From Eubacterium sp. (lineage in GTDB: Bacteria; Bacillota; Clostridia; Lachnospirales; Lachnospiraceae), in the NCBI GenBank assembly GCA_017539165.1, contig JAFYHN010000108.1, forward strand, positions 36,126 to 100,125: DNA of 64,000 bases, written 5' to 3'. Positions 34,676 through 43,442 of the stretch are shown here, piece after piece; position 1 is the stretch's first letter; the number at the start of each line of letters is the position of its first letter. The translations under genes and the position numbers were made by a program. The notes under the pieces are model-generated. The model did no database searches. It was given only the letters and a program-made list of their open reading frames with translations, and was not told where the DNA came from.

Positions 34676-34870
34676 TTGACAATGCTTGATGTTGTTAAAG
34701 ATGCTATTGAGGTTGAGATAGGGTAACAGGCGGTATCGGGTGGGAATACTCAAGTCATCGACGGGATGTCGGGATTTGTGTTTTGTAATAGGTTTGGGAT
34801 GGTTCATAATCCGCAGACTGTTAACGACACCATTCGAGAGATTTGTAAGAACTACAATTCGGAGTGCTGA
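34676..34870 (+). pseudogene. Fragment of a Tn916-type tyrosine integrase
   Basis: One frame reads LTMLDVVKDAIEVEIG, a stop codon, then VIDGMSGFVFCNRFGMVHNP and QTVNDTIREICKNYNSEC. This corresponds to the middle of the catalytic domain of integrases of Tn916-like elements, just before the HLRHT box, which is missing. Both ends are gone and an in-frame stop is present, so it is a relic of a mobile element. Confidence 0.7.
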
Positions 34871-34937
34871 ATGCGAAAAAGGAAGGCAGGGAGCCAATAA
34901 TCTTATCGAATTTCTCGTGTCACCACTTAAGATATAT

Positions 34938-35357
34938 GAAGAAGGATGTCAGTTGGTGACAAATTGTCACCAACTGAAAATGAGGTCTCCTAAGGATGGA
35001 AAGAGATATAATACGGATGTAGCAAATACAGAACAATTACTACGTATAATCCAGTCGATTCCATCAAAAAAAGCAGAACCATTTAAAGTATGGCTTGCAC
35101 AGGTTGGTCGAGAGAGAATAGAAGAAACAATTGATCCTGAGCTTACGATAGATAGAGCACTAGAAACGTATGCAAGACTTGGATATGATGCAGATTGGAT
35201 TAATCAGAGACTTCAGACTATTCGTGCAAGAAAGGAACTTACAGATCAATGGAAAGAACATGGAGTTGAGCAGGGCAGAGAATATGCTATACTTACAGAT
35301 GGTCTTAAGAAAGTGTTAGATGAATTCAGCAAAAAATATTGTCATACAAATAAATGA
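34938..35357 (+). pseudogene. Fragment of a BRO/DinD-like phage antirepressor-type protein
   Basis: The frame reads EEGCQLVTNCHQLKMRSPKD, then IPSKKAEPFKVWLAQVGRER and so on to EHGVEQGREYAILTD. This is the second half of the BRO-N domain and following region of clostridial antirepressor-like proteins. The first half of the domain is missing and the frame ends soon after YAILTD, where intact homologues continue. The upstream open frame to 34740 is unrelated (it crosses the integrase relic). Confidence 0.75.
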
Positions 35358-35364
35358 TAAAATG

Positions 35365-35411
35365 AAAAAAGATTATCCGAGATGCATAAAGCGTCTAAGA
35401 TAATCTTTTTT
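35365..35411. terminator. Bidirectional terminator
   Basis: AAAAAAGATTATC (35365-35377) pairs with GATAATCTTTTTT (35399-35411) around a 21-base loop; A/T runs give a terminator in both directions, between the BRO relic and the convergent ABC permease gene. Confidence 0.85.
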
Positions 35412-35417
35412 CTTGTT

Positions 35418-36941
35418 CTACTCGTTAGAGCGTACGTCTGATTTTGAGAGATAAGAGATTGATAGAGTTAAAAAGAATGCAATGAATAAAATTGCTGCTA
35501 TCATGAAACGTCCCATGTTCACATCTCTTGCTTCAGATTGATTCAAAGCTATATCAAATAATGAGAAAGGTGTGACATAAGGGTGCTTTATGTGTATACA
35601 GTATAGACCTGCCATTGAACCAAGGAATGCAATGATTATTGGCAGAATAAAGTTTCTGATCACCAGTGACACAAACATCTGGAATGCACATATTACATAA
35701 GCTCCAAGAGTTCCCATCAGCAGCCAGCTGATAATCTCTGATGGAAGAGGTGAATTCATATGAATGATCAATCCGGAAAAGATAAATATTGCTATGATCC
35801 ATATGATTGAAAGTGTAGTGATAAAACATGTTGCAACATATTTGCTCAGTATAAGCTGCATAGGTTTGCGATGAGTCATAACAAGGTTCATGTTTGTTCC
35901 GGTATGATCAACTCTCCAGATACATCCTACGAATATTCCGATTATGATTGGCATAAAGAAGTAGCTTAAAAACAGTGTGTGCTGTGTCCATAACGAGATC
36001 CAGCCATTGGTGAGGATTTCCAGATTATTAGTATAATTGATGGTACCGATTACGGCGGATATTACAGGTGCTATGAAGAATGCGATCCAAGCTGGTGAAC
36101 CCTTAAGTTTAAGGATTTCTGTAGGTCGTTTATGGATGAAGATACTCTTTGATTTTCCATTTGAAAGTTCTCTAGCCTCACGTTCTTCTACAGCGGCTTT
36201 GTTTAATAGGCGTAATGCTGCGAATATCAATACAATGATCCATCCGATGCAGATAAGCGAAGAGGAAAAGTCCGGTTTGAGCAGAAACCAGAATGTTTCT
36301 CTGGTCTCTCTATTCCAGTCATATCCTATAAACAAAGAAGATGCAAATGTTCCCCAAGGTAAAAGCTTCTGGAAGAAGGAAACTGGGAGAAAGGCACTGA
36401 AAAGTCCGATAAAGCTTCCGAGAATACCAACAGAGATACTTGCTGCCTGATTCTTGATAAAGAAAGACAGAATCATGTGAATGGTGAACAGAGTCATGCT
36501 GGTTGCAAATGTATTGAACCCAAGGATAAATACATACTTGATCGGAAAGTTAGTTGGGAAATCCAGCATATGAGCACATTTATATAACGCCATAATCTGT
36601 AATGCTATAAGTGCCAGTATCATTATTGTTCCGTATATGTATTTGGTAAAGAAAATCTTCTTGGGAGTTGAAAATGTGTATAAAGATTTAAGCATATCTC
36701 CTTTATGTTCTACGTCCATAAGTCTTGAGGCGAGTCCTGCCATAACGACAGGAAGAAACAAACAATTCATAATGGGTAGACTGTAAAAGAGAATAAGCCA
36801 TCCATCTTCGGCACCCGCTTTGGTGTGGTAGTTTCCGTATATGAAAAATATTTCAGCTAGAATAGTACCGACCAGTATAAGAAAATTAAAACGTCGCTTT
36901 TGTTTTTTGGTTTCTATAAAAAGATTCTTACAAATGTTCAT
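35418..36941 (-). CDS. ABC-2 type permease, fused two-half form (lantibiotic-resistance type)
   Basis: 507 residues with about twelve membrane helices in two similar halves. Each begins with a short cytoplasmic arm and a ~6-helix ABC-2 domain (for example LFYSLPIMNCLFLPVVMAGL in half 1, and HTLFLSYFFMPIIIGIFVGC in half 2). In LanEG or CprBC systems these are two separate proteins; here they are one chain. It works with the ATPase encoded seven bases upstream. Predicted role: removal of antimicrobial peptides from the membrane. Confidence 0.85.
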   Translation of the reverse strand: MNICKNLFIETKKQKRRFNFLILVGTILAEIFFIYGNYHTKAGAEDGWLILFYSLPIMNCLFLPVVMAGLASRLMDVEHKGDMLKSLYTFSTPKKIFFTKYIYGTIMILALIALQIMALYKCAHMLDFPTNFPIKYVFILGFNTFATSMTLFTIHMILSFFIKNQAASISVGILGSFIGLFSAFLPVSFFQKLLPWGTFASSLFIGYDWNRETRETFWFLLKPDFSSSLICIGWIIVLIFAALRLLNKAAVEEREARELSNGKSKSIFIHKRPTEILKLKGSPAWIAFFIAPVISAVIGTINYTNNLEILTNGWISLWTQHTLFLSYFFMPIIIGIFVGCIWRVDHTGTNMNLVMTHRKPMQLILSKYVATCFITTLSIIWIIAIFIFSGLIIHMNSPLPSEIISWLLMGTLGAYVICAFQMFVSLVIRNFILPIIIAFLGSMAGLYCIHIKHPYVTPFSLFDIALNQSEARDVNMGRFMIAAILFIAFFLTLSISYLSKSDVRSNE

Positions 36942-36947
36942 TTGTTC

Positions 36948-37667
36948 TTATGCTCCTTTTGTCATTTCAAGGAATACGTCTTCCAGTGAAGCGTCTCCGA
37001 TTTCCAGTTCTGATTGTGGTCCTTGATATATCAGCTGTCCTTTATCGATGATTCCTACATAATCTGCCATCTGTTCAACTTCAGATAAAAGATGGCTTGA
37101 TATGATAACTGTTGCTCCATAGATCTTAGGGATGCTCTTAATGAGATTCCTGATCTCATTTATTCCGGCAGGGTCGAGACCGTTAGATGGTTCATCCAAG
37201 ATGATAAGTTCTGGTTTTCCAATAAGAGCCATAGCGATTCCGAGTCGTTGTTTCATACCGAGGGAGTATTTTTTTACCTTGTCATCTTTTCGGTCGAGCA
37301 GATGAACTATATCAAGAACTTCTTTTATATCCTTTACTCCGAGATTCTTATACTTGGCGATTATCTCCAGGTTTTCCTGTGCTGTAAGGTGTCCGTAGAA
37401 TCCCGGGTTTTCAATAAGGCTTCCGATTCTTGAATTGATCTCAAATCTGTTTCTGGCATTCATCGGTTTTCCTAATACTTCTATTGATCCCCCATCGGGA
37501 TGGATCAGTCCAAGCAGGAGCTTCATAGTTGTGGTCTTACCGGCTCCGTTAGGACCGAGAAAACCATATGTAACTCCTCTTGGGACACAGAGATTTAAAT
37601 CTTTTACGCGGTATTTACTACCGGATTTCTTGCATAGATCATAAGTTTCAACAACGTATTCTTCCAT
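36948..37667 (-). CDS. ABC transporter ATP-binding protein (BcrA/LanF type)
   Basis: 239 residues. Walker A GPNGAGKTT near 36-44, signature YSLGMKQRLGIAMAL near 135, Walker B LIILDEPSNGLDP, H loop SSHLLSE. The BcrA/MutF group energises immunity-type exporters. It is the first gene of a two-gene operon with the fused permease and is divergent from a two-component system, the usual layout of peptide-sensing detoxification loci. Confidence 0.93.
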   Translation of the reverse strand: MEEYVVETYDLCKKSGSKYRVKDLNLCVPRGVTYGFLGPNGAGKTTTMKLLLGLIHPDGGSIEVLGKPMNARNRFEINSRIGSLIENPGFYGHLTAQENLEIIAKYKNLGVKDIKEVLDIVHLLDRKDDKVKKYSLGMKQRLGIAMALIGKPELIILDEPSNGLDPAGINEIRNLIKSIPKIYGATVIISSHLLSEVEQMADYVGIIDKGQLIYQGPQSELEIGDASLEDVFLEMTKGA

Positions 37668-37769
37668 AATTGTTCTCCTCGTTTTTTTAAAAATTACTTG
37701 TTAATTGTTTTGTTGAGATGAATATAGGATATTTAGATTACCTGAACATGACATTTGCCTTACGATTAC

Positions 37770-37784
37770 ATTACAAATAGTAAT
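37770..37784. promoter_or_regulatory. Putative response-regulator site ATTAC-n5-GTAAT
   Basis: A short inverted repeat in the divergent control region between the ABC operon and the regulator gene. The minus strand reads TTTGTAATGTAAT, close to the TTGTAATGT repeats found before the second ABC operon (43348-43377). Confidence 0.45.
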
Positions 37785-37862
37785 AATTGATGCTACATGG
37801 AAGATTAGTGTGTATAATGTTAACTGTGAATCTATTGTTATACATAAATATGGAGAACTACT

Positions 37863-38564
37863 ATGGTATTGTCGGAATGCAACATCTTATTGGTGGACGA
37901 TGAAAAGAAAATACTGGAGATAAATAAAAAGCTCTTATCAGATAATGGTTTTATAAATGTCATCACAGCTGAGAATGGTTATGATGCAAATGAAATGATC
38001 AGGAATAAATCCGTAGATCTTGTTGTGCTTGATATCATGCTTCCTGATATAAGCGGACTATCGCTGTATGAGACCTGGAAACAAAACGGAGTCAATATCC
38101 CGGTCATCTTCCTGTCTGCGAGAGATGAGGAAACAAGCCGATTGAAAGGGCTTGGTCTGGGAGCGGATGACTATGTGACTAAACCTTACACTCCGGCGGA
38201 ATTATTACTGAGAATAAAAGCGGTACTTCGACGGACATATCATCTGACAGAGAATAAGATAGTAGAAATGGGAAATGTAAAAGTGGATCTTTCATCAGGA
38301 ATAGTATATAGACCGGATGGTGAGATAGGACTCACAGCAAAAGAATTCACACTCTTTACCAAACTTTATGATAACAAGGGTAAGATCATATCCCTGAATA
38401 TATTAATGGACACCCTTTGGCCGGACGGTAGTTATGGGCTTGAGAATTCGCTCATAGTGCACATCAGAAGACTTAGGGAAAAGATAGAAGAGAATCCATC
38501 TGAACCAAAGTTTTTGCAGACTGTTCGAGGCCTTGGATATAGACTGAGTGTCGGGGGTAAATGA
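37863..38564 (+). CDS. OmpR-family response regulator
   Basis: 233 residues. Receiver domain with acidic pair in LVDDEKK, phospho-acceptor Asp in LVVLDIMLPDISG near 56, and Lys in YVTKPYTP. A winged-helix DNA-binding domain follows (GLTAKEFTLF, then VHIRRLREKI, VRGLGYRL). It is divergent from the ABC operon it likely controls and overlaps its kinase gene by four bases (ATGA). Confidence 0.94.
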   Translation: MVLSECNILLVDDEKKILEINKKLLSDNGFINVITAENGYDANEMIRNKSVDLVVLDIMLPDISGLSLYETWKQNGVNIPVIFLSARDEETSRLKGLGLGADDYVTKPYTPAELLLRIKAVLRRTYHLTENKIVEMGNVKVDLSSGIVYRPDGEIGLTAKEFTLFTKLYDNKGKIISLNILMDTLWPDGSYGLENSLIVHIRRLREKIEENPSEPKFLQTVRGLGYRLSVGGK

Positions 38565-39715
38565 TCATGAAAAGACGTTTGGGCTATATCTTTACAATGT
38601 TGATCGTTCTTTTTGGTTTGACCGTAATAAATATCCTGATCTATGCAATTATCAATTTTCGAAGCGAACGCGGTATCCTGTCAGTTGATGATGTGAGTAA
38701 TCTGATAGTTTATAGCGGAGACGAGTATCAGGTGAATCCGGATTGCTATAAAATACTAGATGAGAAATCTGCATTTGCAATGATAATAGATGATTCGGGA
38801 AATGTCATCTGGGAATATAAAAAGCCGGAAGATGTACCAGATAAATATGGCATGAAAGATGTGACTACGTTCAGCCGTTGGTATCTGAATGATTACCCTG
38901 TAAAAACATGGCTGAGGGATGAAGGGATTCTTGTGATAGGAAGACCGAAAAACAGCTCTTGGAAATATAATATCGAATTTAACATGAAAGGTTTGAACCA
39001 GATGCTGTATATTTTCCCGGTTCTTTTAGTGATAGATTTAGTGATACTTTTCTTCCTACCGATCTTAATAACCAGGAAATGGATAATGAATCGTGAGAAT
39101 TCCAGGACTGAGTGGATAGCCGGTGTGTCTCATGACATAAGAACGCCGCTAAGTATAGTTATGGGATCAGTTGAACCGGGAAGTGTCGTAGAAAGACAGT
39201 GTCAAAAGATAAAGAATCTTATCGGGAATCTTAATACCGAGAATAAACTTGAATCGGGAACCGGAAAGTGGAATACCGAGAATATAGTTGTAGTATCGCT
39301 ATTAAGAGAGATAATCTGTGATTTTATCAATTCGTATGAGGAAGGATATACTTTCGAATTGGATGCGGATGAAGATCTTGAAGAATATACAATAAGCGCT
39401 GATGCCTCTCTTATCAGAAGGATGATAGATAATCTGATAATCAATTCCATAGTTCATAATGAAAAGGGCTGTAATATAGTAGTGTCTTTTAAAGCATTAA
39501 AAAGAGGAAAGGCACTGATAAGTATTTCTGATGATGGAGAAGGTGCGGATTCCGAAAAAATAAAAGGGCTTAATGCGAAGCTTAAGCCCGAATACCTTCC
39601 GGAGCATGGACTTGGAATAAGAGTTGTAAAACAGGTTGCCCGTAAGTATAGATATAAGATCAAGTTCTCATCGGAGAAGAAAGAGGGCTTCAAAAGCGAG
39701 ATAATAGTACATTAG
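38561..39715 (+). CDS. Sensor histidine kinase of the peptide-response type
   Basis: 384 residues. Two membrane helices (about 9-29 and 148-168) flank a ~115-residue external sensor. The H box is VSHDIRTPLS near residue 190, followed by N box (DNLIINSIVHNEKG) and G boxes (DDGEGADSEK, HGLGIRVVKQ). No HAMP domain is evident. Its size and its neighbours resemble CprK/SpaK-like kinases. A terminator follows at 39727. Confidence 0.9.
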   Translation: MIMKRRLGYIFTMLIVLFGLTVINILIYAIINFRSERGILSVDDVSNLIVYSGDEYQVNPDCYKILDEKSAFAMIIDDSGNVIWEYKKPEDVPDKYGMKDVTTFSRWYLNDYPVKTWLRDEGILVIGRPKNSSWKYNIEFNMKGLNQMLYIFPVLLVIDLVILFFLPILITRKWIMNRENSRTEWIAGVSHDIRTPLSIVMGSVEPGSVVERQCQKIKNLIGNLNTENKLESGTGKWNTENIVVVSLLREIICDFINSYEEGYTFELDADEDLEEYTISADASLIRRMIDNLIINSIVHNEKGCNIVVSFKALKRGKALISISDDGEGADSEKIKGLNAKLKPEYLPEHGLGIRVVKQVARKYRYKIKFSSEKKEGFKSEIIVH

Positions 39716-39726
39716 AGAAACTGAAT

Positions 39727-39755
39727 ATTGGGGATGAGTTCCCCGAATTTTATTG
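39727..39755 (+). terminator. Terminator after the kinase gene
   Basis: ATTGGGGA pairs with TCCCCGAAT (one bulged G), followed by TTTTATT. Confidence 0.6.
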
Positions 39756-39781
39756 TGGGCAGATATATTTTTTGATATACT
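39753..39781 (+). promoter_or_regulatory. Promoter of lemA
   Basis: -35 TTGTGG (39753-39758), 17 bases, -10 TATACT (39776-39781); about 40 bases to the lemA start at 39826. Confidence 0.6.
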
Positions 39782-39825
39782 GTCCACAAAAGTTTTCTTG
39801 TCAAATAGAGAAGGGAGAAAGTGAA

Positions 39826-40389
39826 ATGGCAATGATAGTATTAGGGATTGTATGTGTTGTGGTTTTATGTGTTTTGGGGTGGTTTGTGTCAACTTCAAAC
39901 AGCATTAACCGTGTAAAGCTTAAGATAGAAGAATCTCTGTCTGGTGTGGAGATACAGCTTAGACAGAGATATGATGTTCTCATGCAGGGGAAAAGCGTTG
40001 TAGAACAGTATGCAAAGCATGAGCAGAAAGTGTTTGAAGGACTCAGAGCTCTTTCGAAAGTTCCAACAAATGCAACAGTTGATCAGCTCAATGAAGCATC
40101 TAAGTCTCAGGAACAGGTTGTAAAAGGTATTTTTGCACTTGGTGAGGCATATCCAGAATTGAAAAGTGCTGAATTATTCAATAACCTTCTGAAGCAGCTT
40201 TCAGAGCAGACTCAGCAGTATTCGGCTTCAAGACGAGCAGTTAATGGAAATATTACTAAGCTTAATAACTATGTTGTTTCGTTCCCTGCTTCAATCATCT
40301 GTGGAATGAAGAATGTCGTAAAGATGGATTATATTCATGAAGAAAATATCAATCAGCTTAGAGATATCGATATGAATATGAATCTGTAA
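39826..40389 (+). CDS. lemA: LemA family protein
   Basis: 187 residues from ATG 39826 behind AAGGGAG. One N-terminal membrane helix (about 3-22), then a four-helix bundle with the LemA pattern RYDVLMQGKSVVEQYAKHEQ and YNRQYS-like segments. LemA proteins are membrane anchored with an external helical domain, role unclear. The DUF3137 gene follows 11 bases later, a recurrent pairing. Confidence 0.9.
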   Translation: MAMIVLGIVCVVVLCVLGWFVSTSNSINRVKLKIEESLSGVEIQLRQRYDVLMQGKSVVEQYAKHEQKVFEGLRALSKVPTNATVDQLNEASKSQEQVVKGIFALGEAYPELKSAELFNNLLKQLSEQTQQYSASRRAVNGNITKLNNYVVSFPASIICGMKNVVKMDYIHEENINQLRDIDMNMNL

Positions 40390-40400
40390 GGATGTGACAT

Positions 40401-41504
40401 ATGGATTTAAGTGCATTTAGAAAAAGACTCAATAATGGTGAGATCGATCAGGTTAAGCTTGAGTATCTGAGAAAAGAAAACTATTACTTTGCATCTATTT
40501 CACCCAAATCCATCTTTGATAATTTCAAGATGGACTTTAGTAATATAAAAGAACGTATTTCCGGAAAGACTGTAATGATCATCGGAATTGTTCTGCTTTT
40601 ACTATTTGTTATGCCTCGTTTGTTTTTCAGGGGAGTATATAGTCTTTCATTTATATTTATCATTATTGCGTTGAGTCTCCTCTTCTCAAAATCTCGAGGA
40701 ACGCCGGAGTACAGACAGTTTGATTATAGAAAAAGAATAGTTGAGCCGTCGTTGAAGCTCTTTGATGAGAAGATGTCGCTTGGTTTTCATTTTGATCGTT
40801 CTGATCTGGTAGATGAAGAGCTTTCATATGATAATGCCTTGGTTGAGGCGCGCATGGTAAAGCCGATAAAAAAGAGGAGCAGCAGTCAGGCCACGTCGAC
40901 TATTACATATGATTGGCAAAACAGTTCTAATACAGATTCTTTTGAATATACAGGATATAAGCTGTATTATGAATGGGAAGACGATGATGGTAATAAACAT
41001 GAAGATGTTTTCTTTAATGGTACGATCTTCAAGTTTCATACGAGTTTCACCATAAAAGGTTCTGTTAATATTATGAGTACCAATACTAAGCAAAAGGTTT
41101 TTGGTGGTGAAAAAGAGGTGAATCAGTTTAAGCGTATCAAAGATAAAGATGTAGTGGTCATTGATACGGAGAATCATGAGTTTGCGGAGAATTTCGATAC
41201 AATCGCTACATATGACAATGAGGCTTATCGTTTTCTAACGCCGACAATGATCGAAACATTGCTGGAGCTTAGAAAGGAATATTTCTTCTGTATATGCCTC
41301 AAGGGTAATGTCATGACTGTTACCTTGGATAATAAAGGTTTTAAATATGCTACAAGGACAGCAATCAGTGAATCAAAACCTTATTTTGCATCAAAAGATC
41401 CGGATGGAGACCTGAACAAACGTATCGTGAATGAACGTAATCTGCTTCTTTCGATATATGAGTTTAAGGATATGCTGGATCCAAATGGAAGATGTGCTGA
41501 GTAA
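40401..41504 (+). CDS. DUF3137 membrane protein
   Basis: 367 residues. A ~50-residue cytoplasmic start, two adjacent membrane helices (about 54-72 and 77-95) and a large soluble domain to the end, with GYKLYYEWEDDDGNKHEDVF and FNGTIFKFHTSF as expected of DUF3137. It is encoded with LemA, and the two probably act together at the envelope. Function unknown. Confidence 0.8.
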   Translation: MDLSAFRKRLNNGEIDQVKLEYLRKENYYFASISPKSIFDNFKMDFSNIKERISGKTVMIIGIVLLLLFVMPRLFFRGVYSLSFIFIIIALSLLFSKSRGTPEYRQFDYRKRIVEPSLKLFDEKMSLGFHFDRSDLVDEELSYDNALVEARMVKPIKKRSSSQATSTITYDWQNSSNTDSFEYTGYKLYYEWEDDDGNKHEDVFFNGTIFKFHTSFTIKGSVNIMSTNTKQKVFGGEKEVNQFKRIKDKDVVVIDTENHEFAENFDTIATYDNEAYRFLTPTMIETLLELRKEYFFCICLKGNVMTVTLDNKGFKYATRTAISESKPYFASKDPDGDLNKRIVNERNLLLSIYEFKDMLDPNGRCAE

Positions 41505-41511
41505 TATATTA

Positions 41512-41550
41512 AGGTCTGATTTCATGAATGTGGAATCGGACCTTTTAACA
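41512..41550 (+). terminator. Terminator-like hairpin after the DUF3137 gene
   Basis: AAGGTCTGATT pairs with AATCGGACCTT (one mismatch), then TTTAAC; the short T run makes it a modest terminator. Confidence 0.55.
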
Positions 41551-41582
41551 CGTTTTGGAGTTTATAGATCAGGAGGATGGAT

Positions 41583-42299
41583 ATGCGTGTATTTTTGCTG
41601 GAAGATGATGACGCTATAAGCATGGGACTTAAGTATTCCCTTGAAAAAGAAGGATATGAAGTGACTCATGTGAGAACTGTGTTTGATGCAAGGTCTTCCT
41701 GGAAAACAGGAGAATATGATATATGTATCCTGGATATCAATCTTCCGGATGGAAGCGGTTATGATGTATGTAAGTTTATGAAAGAGTCTGAGGATGTTCC
41801 TGTTATCTTTCTTACTGCAGCGGATGCTGAAGTAAATGTAGTAATGGGTCTTGAGATCGGTGCCGATGATTATATCTGTAAACCTTTCCGTGTAAATGAA
41901 CTGATGGCCAGGATTAAGAGTGTCCTCAGAAGAGTTGGGAAGGGAAATTCAAAAACTGCCTCTACAGGAGAAAACTCAAATATAGAAAAGATAAATAATA
42001 TCAGTATCTATACGAATGAGGCGAAAGTTACGAAGACGGACGCTAAAACAGGAGAGGAAGAAAACATAGAGCTTACTGCGCTGGAGTATCGTCTTCTTCT
42101 TACATTTTTAAACAATCGAGGAATAGTCCTTTCCAGAAATCAGCTTCTTTCTGATATGTGGGATATAAGCGGTGACTTTGTAAATGATAACACTCTTACG
42201 GTTTATATCAAACGTCTCAGAGATAAGATAGAAGAAGATCCTTCTGATCCCAAGATAATACGTACAGTCCGTGGACTGGGATATATAGTTGATAAATGA
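41583..42299 (+). CDS. OmpR-family response regulator (BceR/VanR type)
   Basis: 238 residues from ATG 41583, seven bases after AGGAGG; the ATG at 41577 touches the ribosome site and is less likely. Receiver: LLEDDDAI, ILDINLPDGSG near 52, KPFRVNE. Winged helix: ELTALEYRLLLTFLNNRG, then YIKRLRDKIEED, VRGLGYIV. It starts a four-gene set: regulator, kinase, ATPase, permease. Confidence 0.94.
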   Translation: MRVFLLEDDDAISMGLKYSLEKEGYEVTHVRTVFDARSSWKTGEYDICILDINLPDGSGYDVCKFMKESEDVPVIFLTAADAEVNVVMGLEIGADDYICKPFRVNELMARIKSVLRRVGKGNSKTASTGENSNIEKINNISIYTNEAKVTKTDAKTGEEENIELTALEYRLLLTFLNNRGIVLSRNQLLSDMWDISGDFVNDNTLTVYIKRLRDKIEEDPSDPKIIRTVRGLGYIVDK

Positions 42300-42338
42300 T
42301 CATACTTAAGGAAATAAACGTATATAAAAGGAAAAAAT

Positions 42339-43334
42339 ATGAAGAATAAAGAATTCCGTAATATTATACTTATCGGATCGGCTTGTACAGTGTTAATGAC
42401 ACTCTGTGGAATCTTTTTTTGTGGAACGAAGGCAGGTATCATAATCCTTGCGGGAGGAATCGTGATGCTTGCTGTTTTTGTATTTTTTACAAAAAGAAGA
42501 TATGAGCAGATTGAGAATCTTAATGATTATCTGGCAAGGGTACTTGCGGGTTCTGATGAACCGGAACTGATCGATCAGGAAGAAGGGGAACTCTCTATAC
42601 TGAAGACCAATATCTATAAGGCAACTACTACATTAAAATACCAGAAAGAGCTTCTTGCGGATGATAAGAAGCAGTTGGCAGCTGCAATAGCCGATATAAG
42701 TCATCAGTTAAAAACTCCGCTTACGTCAATGATGGTGATGAACGATCTCCTTCTGGACGAAGATGATACCGAAAAAAGAGAAGAGTTTTTAAAAACTCAG
42801 TCGTCACAGCTTAACAGGATGAACTGGCTTATTCAGACTCTTTTGAAATTGTCAAAACTGGATGCCGGAACTATTGAGTTGAAACGTGAAAATGTACAGG
42901 CTTCGGAACTGATCGGAGAAGTTATAAAGCCTTTTGAGATACAGTTTGATCTGAGAAATATTAAGTATAGTTCAGATATAGCTGACCAGCTTATAAGATG
43001 TGATAAGAACTGGACTGTAGAAGCACTTCAGAACATTATCAAGAATTGTATTGAACATATGGATGATGGTGGAGAACTGTCTGTCACGACAGAAGATACA
43101 AATGTTTACAGCCTTATCAGAATCTCCGATACGGGATGTGGAATATCAAAGGATGATATCCCTCATATCTTTGAGAGATTTTATAAAGGAAAAAATGCCG
43201 GTAAAGATAGTGTGGGTATCGGACTTGCTCTGTCTAAGACCATAATAGAAGGAGAGCAGGGAGAAATCTGTGTGGACAGTACCGAAGGGGTTGGTACTAC
43301 ATTTGATATAAAGATATATAAGACGTTGATCTGA
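42339..43334 (+). CDS. Intramembrane-sensing histidine kinase
   Basis: 331 residues. Two closely spaced membrane helices in the first 50 residues with only a few residues between (FFCGTKAG), hence no external sensor. H box ISHQLKTPLTSM near 121, N box NIIKNCIEHMDD, G boxes SDTGCGIS and GVGIGLALSK-like. Kinases of this kind (BceS) sense through the ABC permease. The 43443-46708 transporter downstream is the natural partner. Confidence 0.9.
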   Translation: MKNKEFRNIILIGSACTVLMTLCGIFFCGTKAGIIILAGGIVMLAVFVFFTKRRYEQIENLNDYLARVLAGSDEPELIDQEEGELSILKTNIYKATTTLKYQKELLADDKKQLAAAIADISHQLKTPLTSMMVMNDLLLDEDDTEKREEFLKTQSSQLNRMNWLIQTLLKLSKLDAGTIELKRENVQASELIGEVIKPFEIQFDLRNIKYSSDIADQLIRCDKNWTVEALQNIIKNCIEHMDDGGELSVTTEDTNVYSLIRISDTGCGISKDDIPHIFERFYKGKNAGKDSVGIGLALSKTIIEGEQGEICVDSTEGVGTTFDIKIYKTLI

Positions 43335-43339
43335 GAAAT

Positions 43340-43377
43340 GTGACTATATTGTAATAAAACAGTCACGAGATTGTAAT
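43340..43377 (+). promoter_or_regulatory. Direct repeats, putative response-regulator sites
   Basis: ATTGTAAT occurs at 43348-43355 and 43370-43377, 22 bp apart (two helical turns), each preceded by GTGAC or GTCAC. They lie before the ABC operon, as expected for activation by the OmpR-type regulator at 41583. Confidence 0.6.
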
Positions 43378-43442
43378 GTGGAGAGATTAACCTATTCTCA
43401 TAAAATGAAAGACAGAGATTATGAGAAAAGGAGACAAGATAT

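Noticed and set aside
34740-34937. Long open frame upstream of the BRO-like fragment that could be read as one 205-residue protein
   Set aside because: Its first 65 codons are a different frame of the integrase relic; only the part from about 34938 has family similarity.
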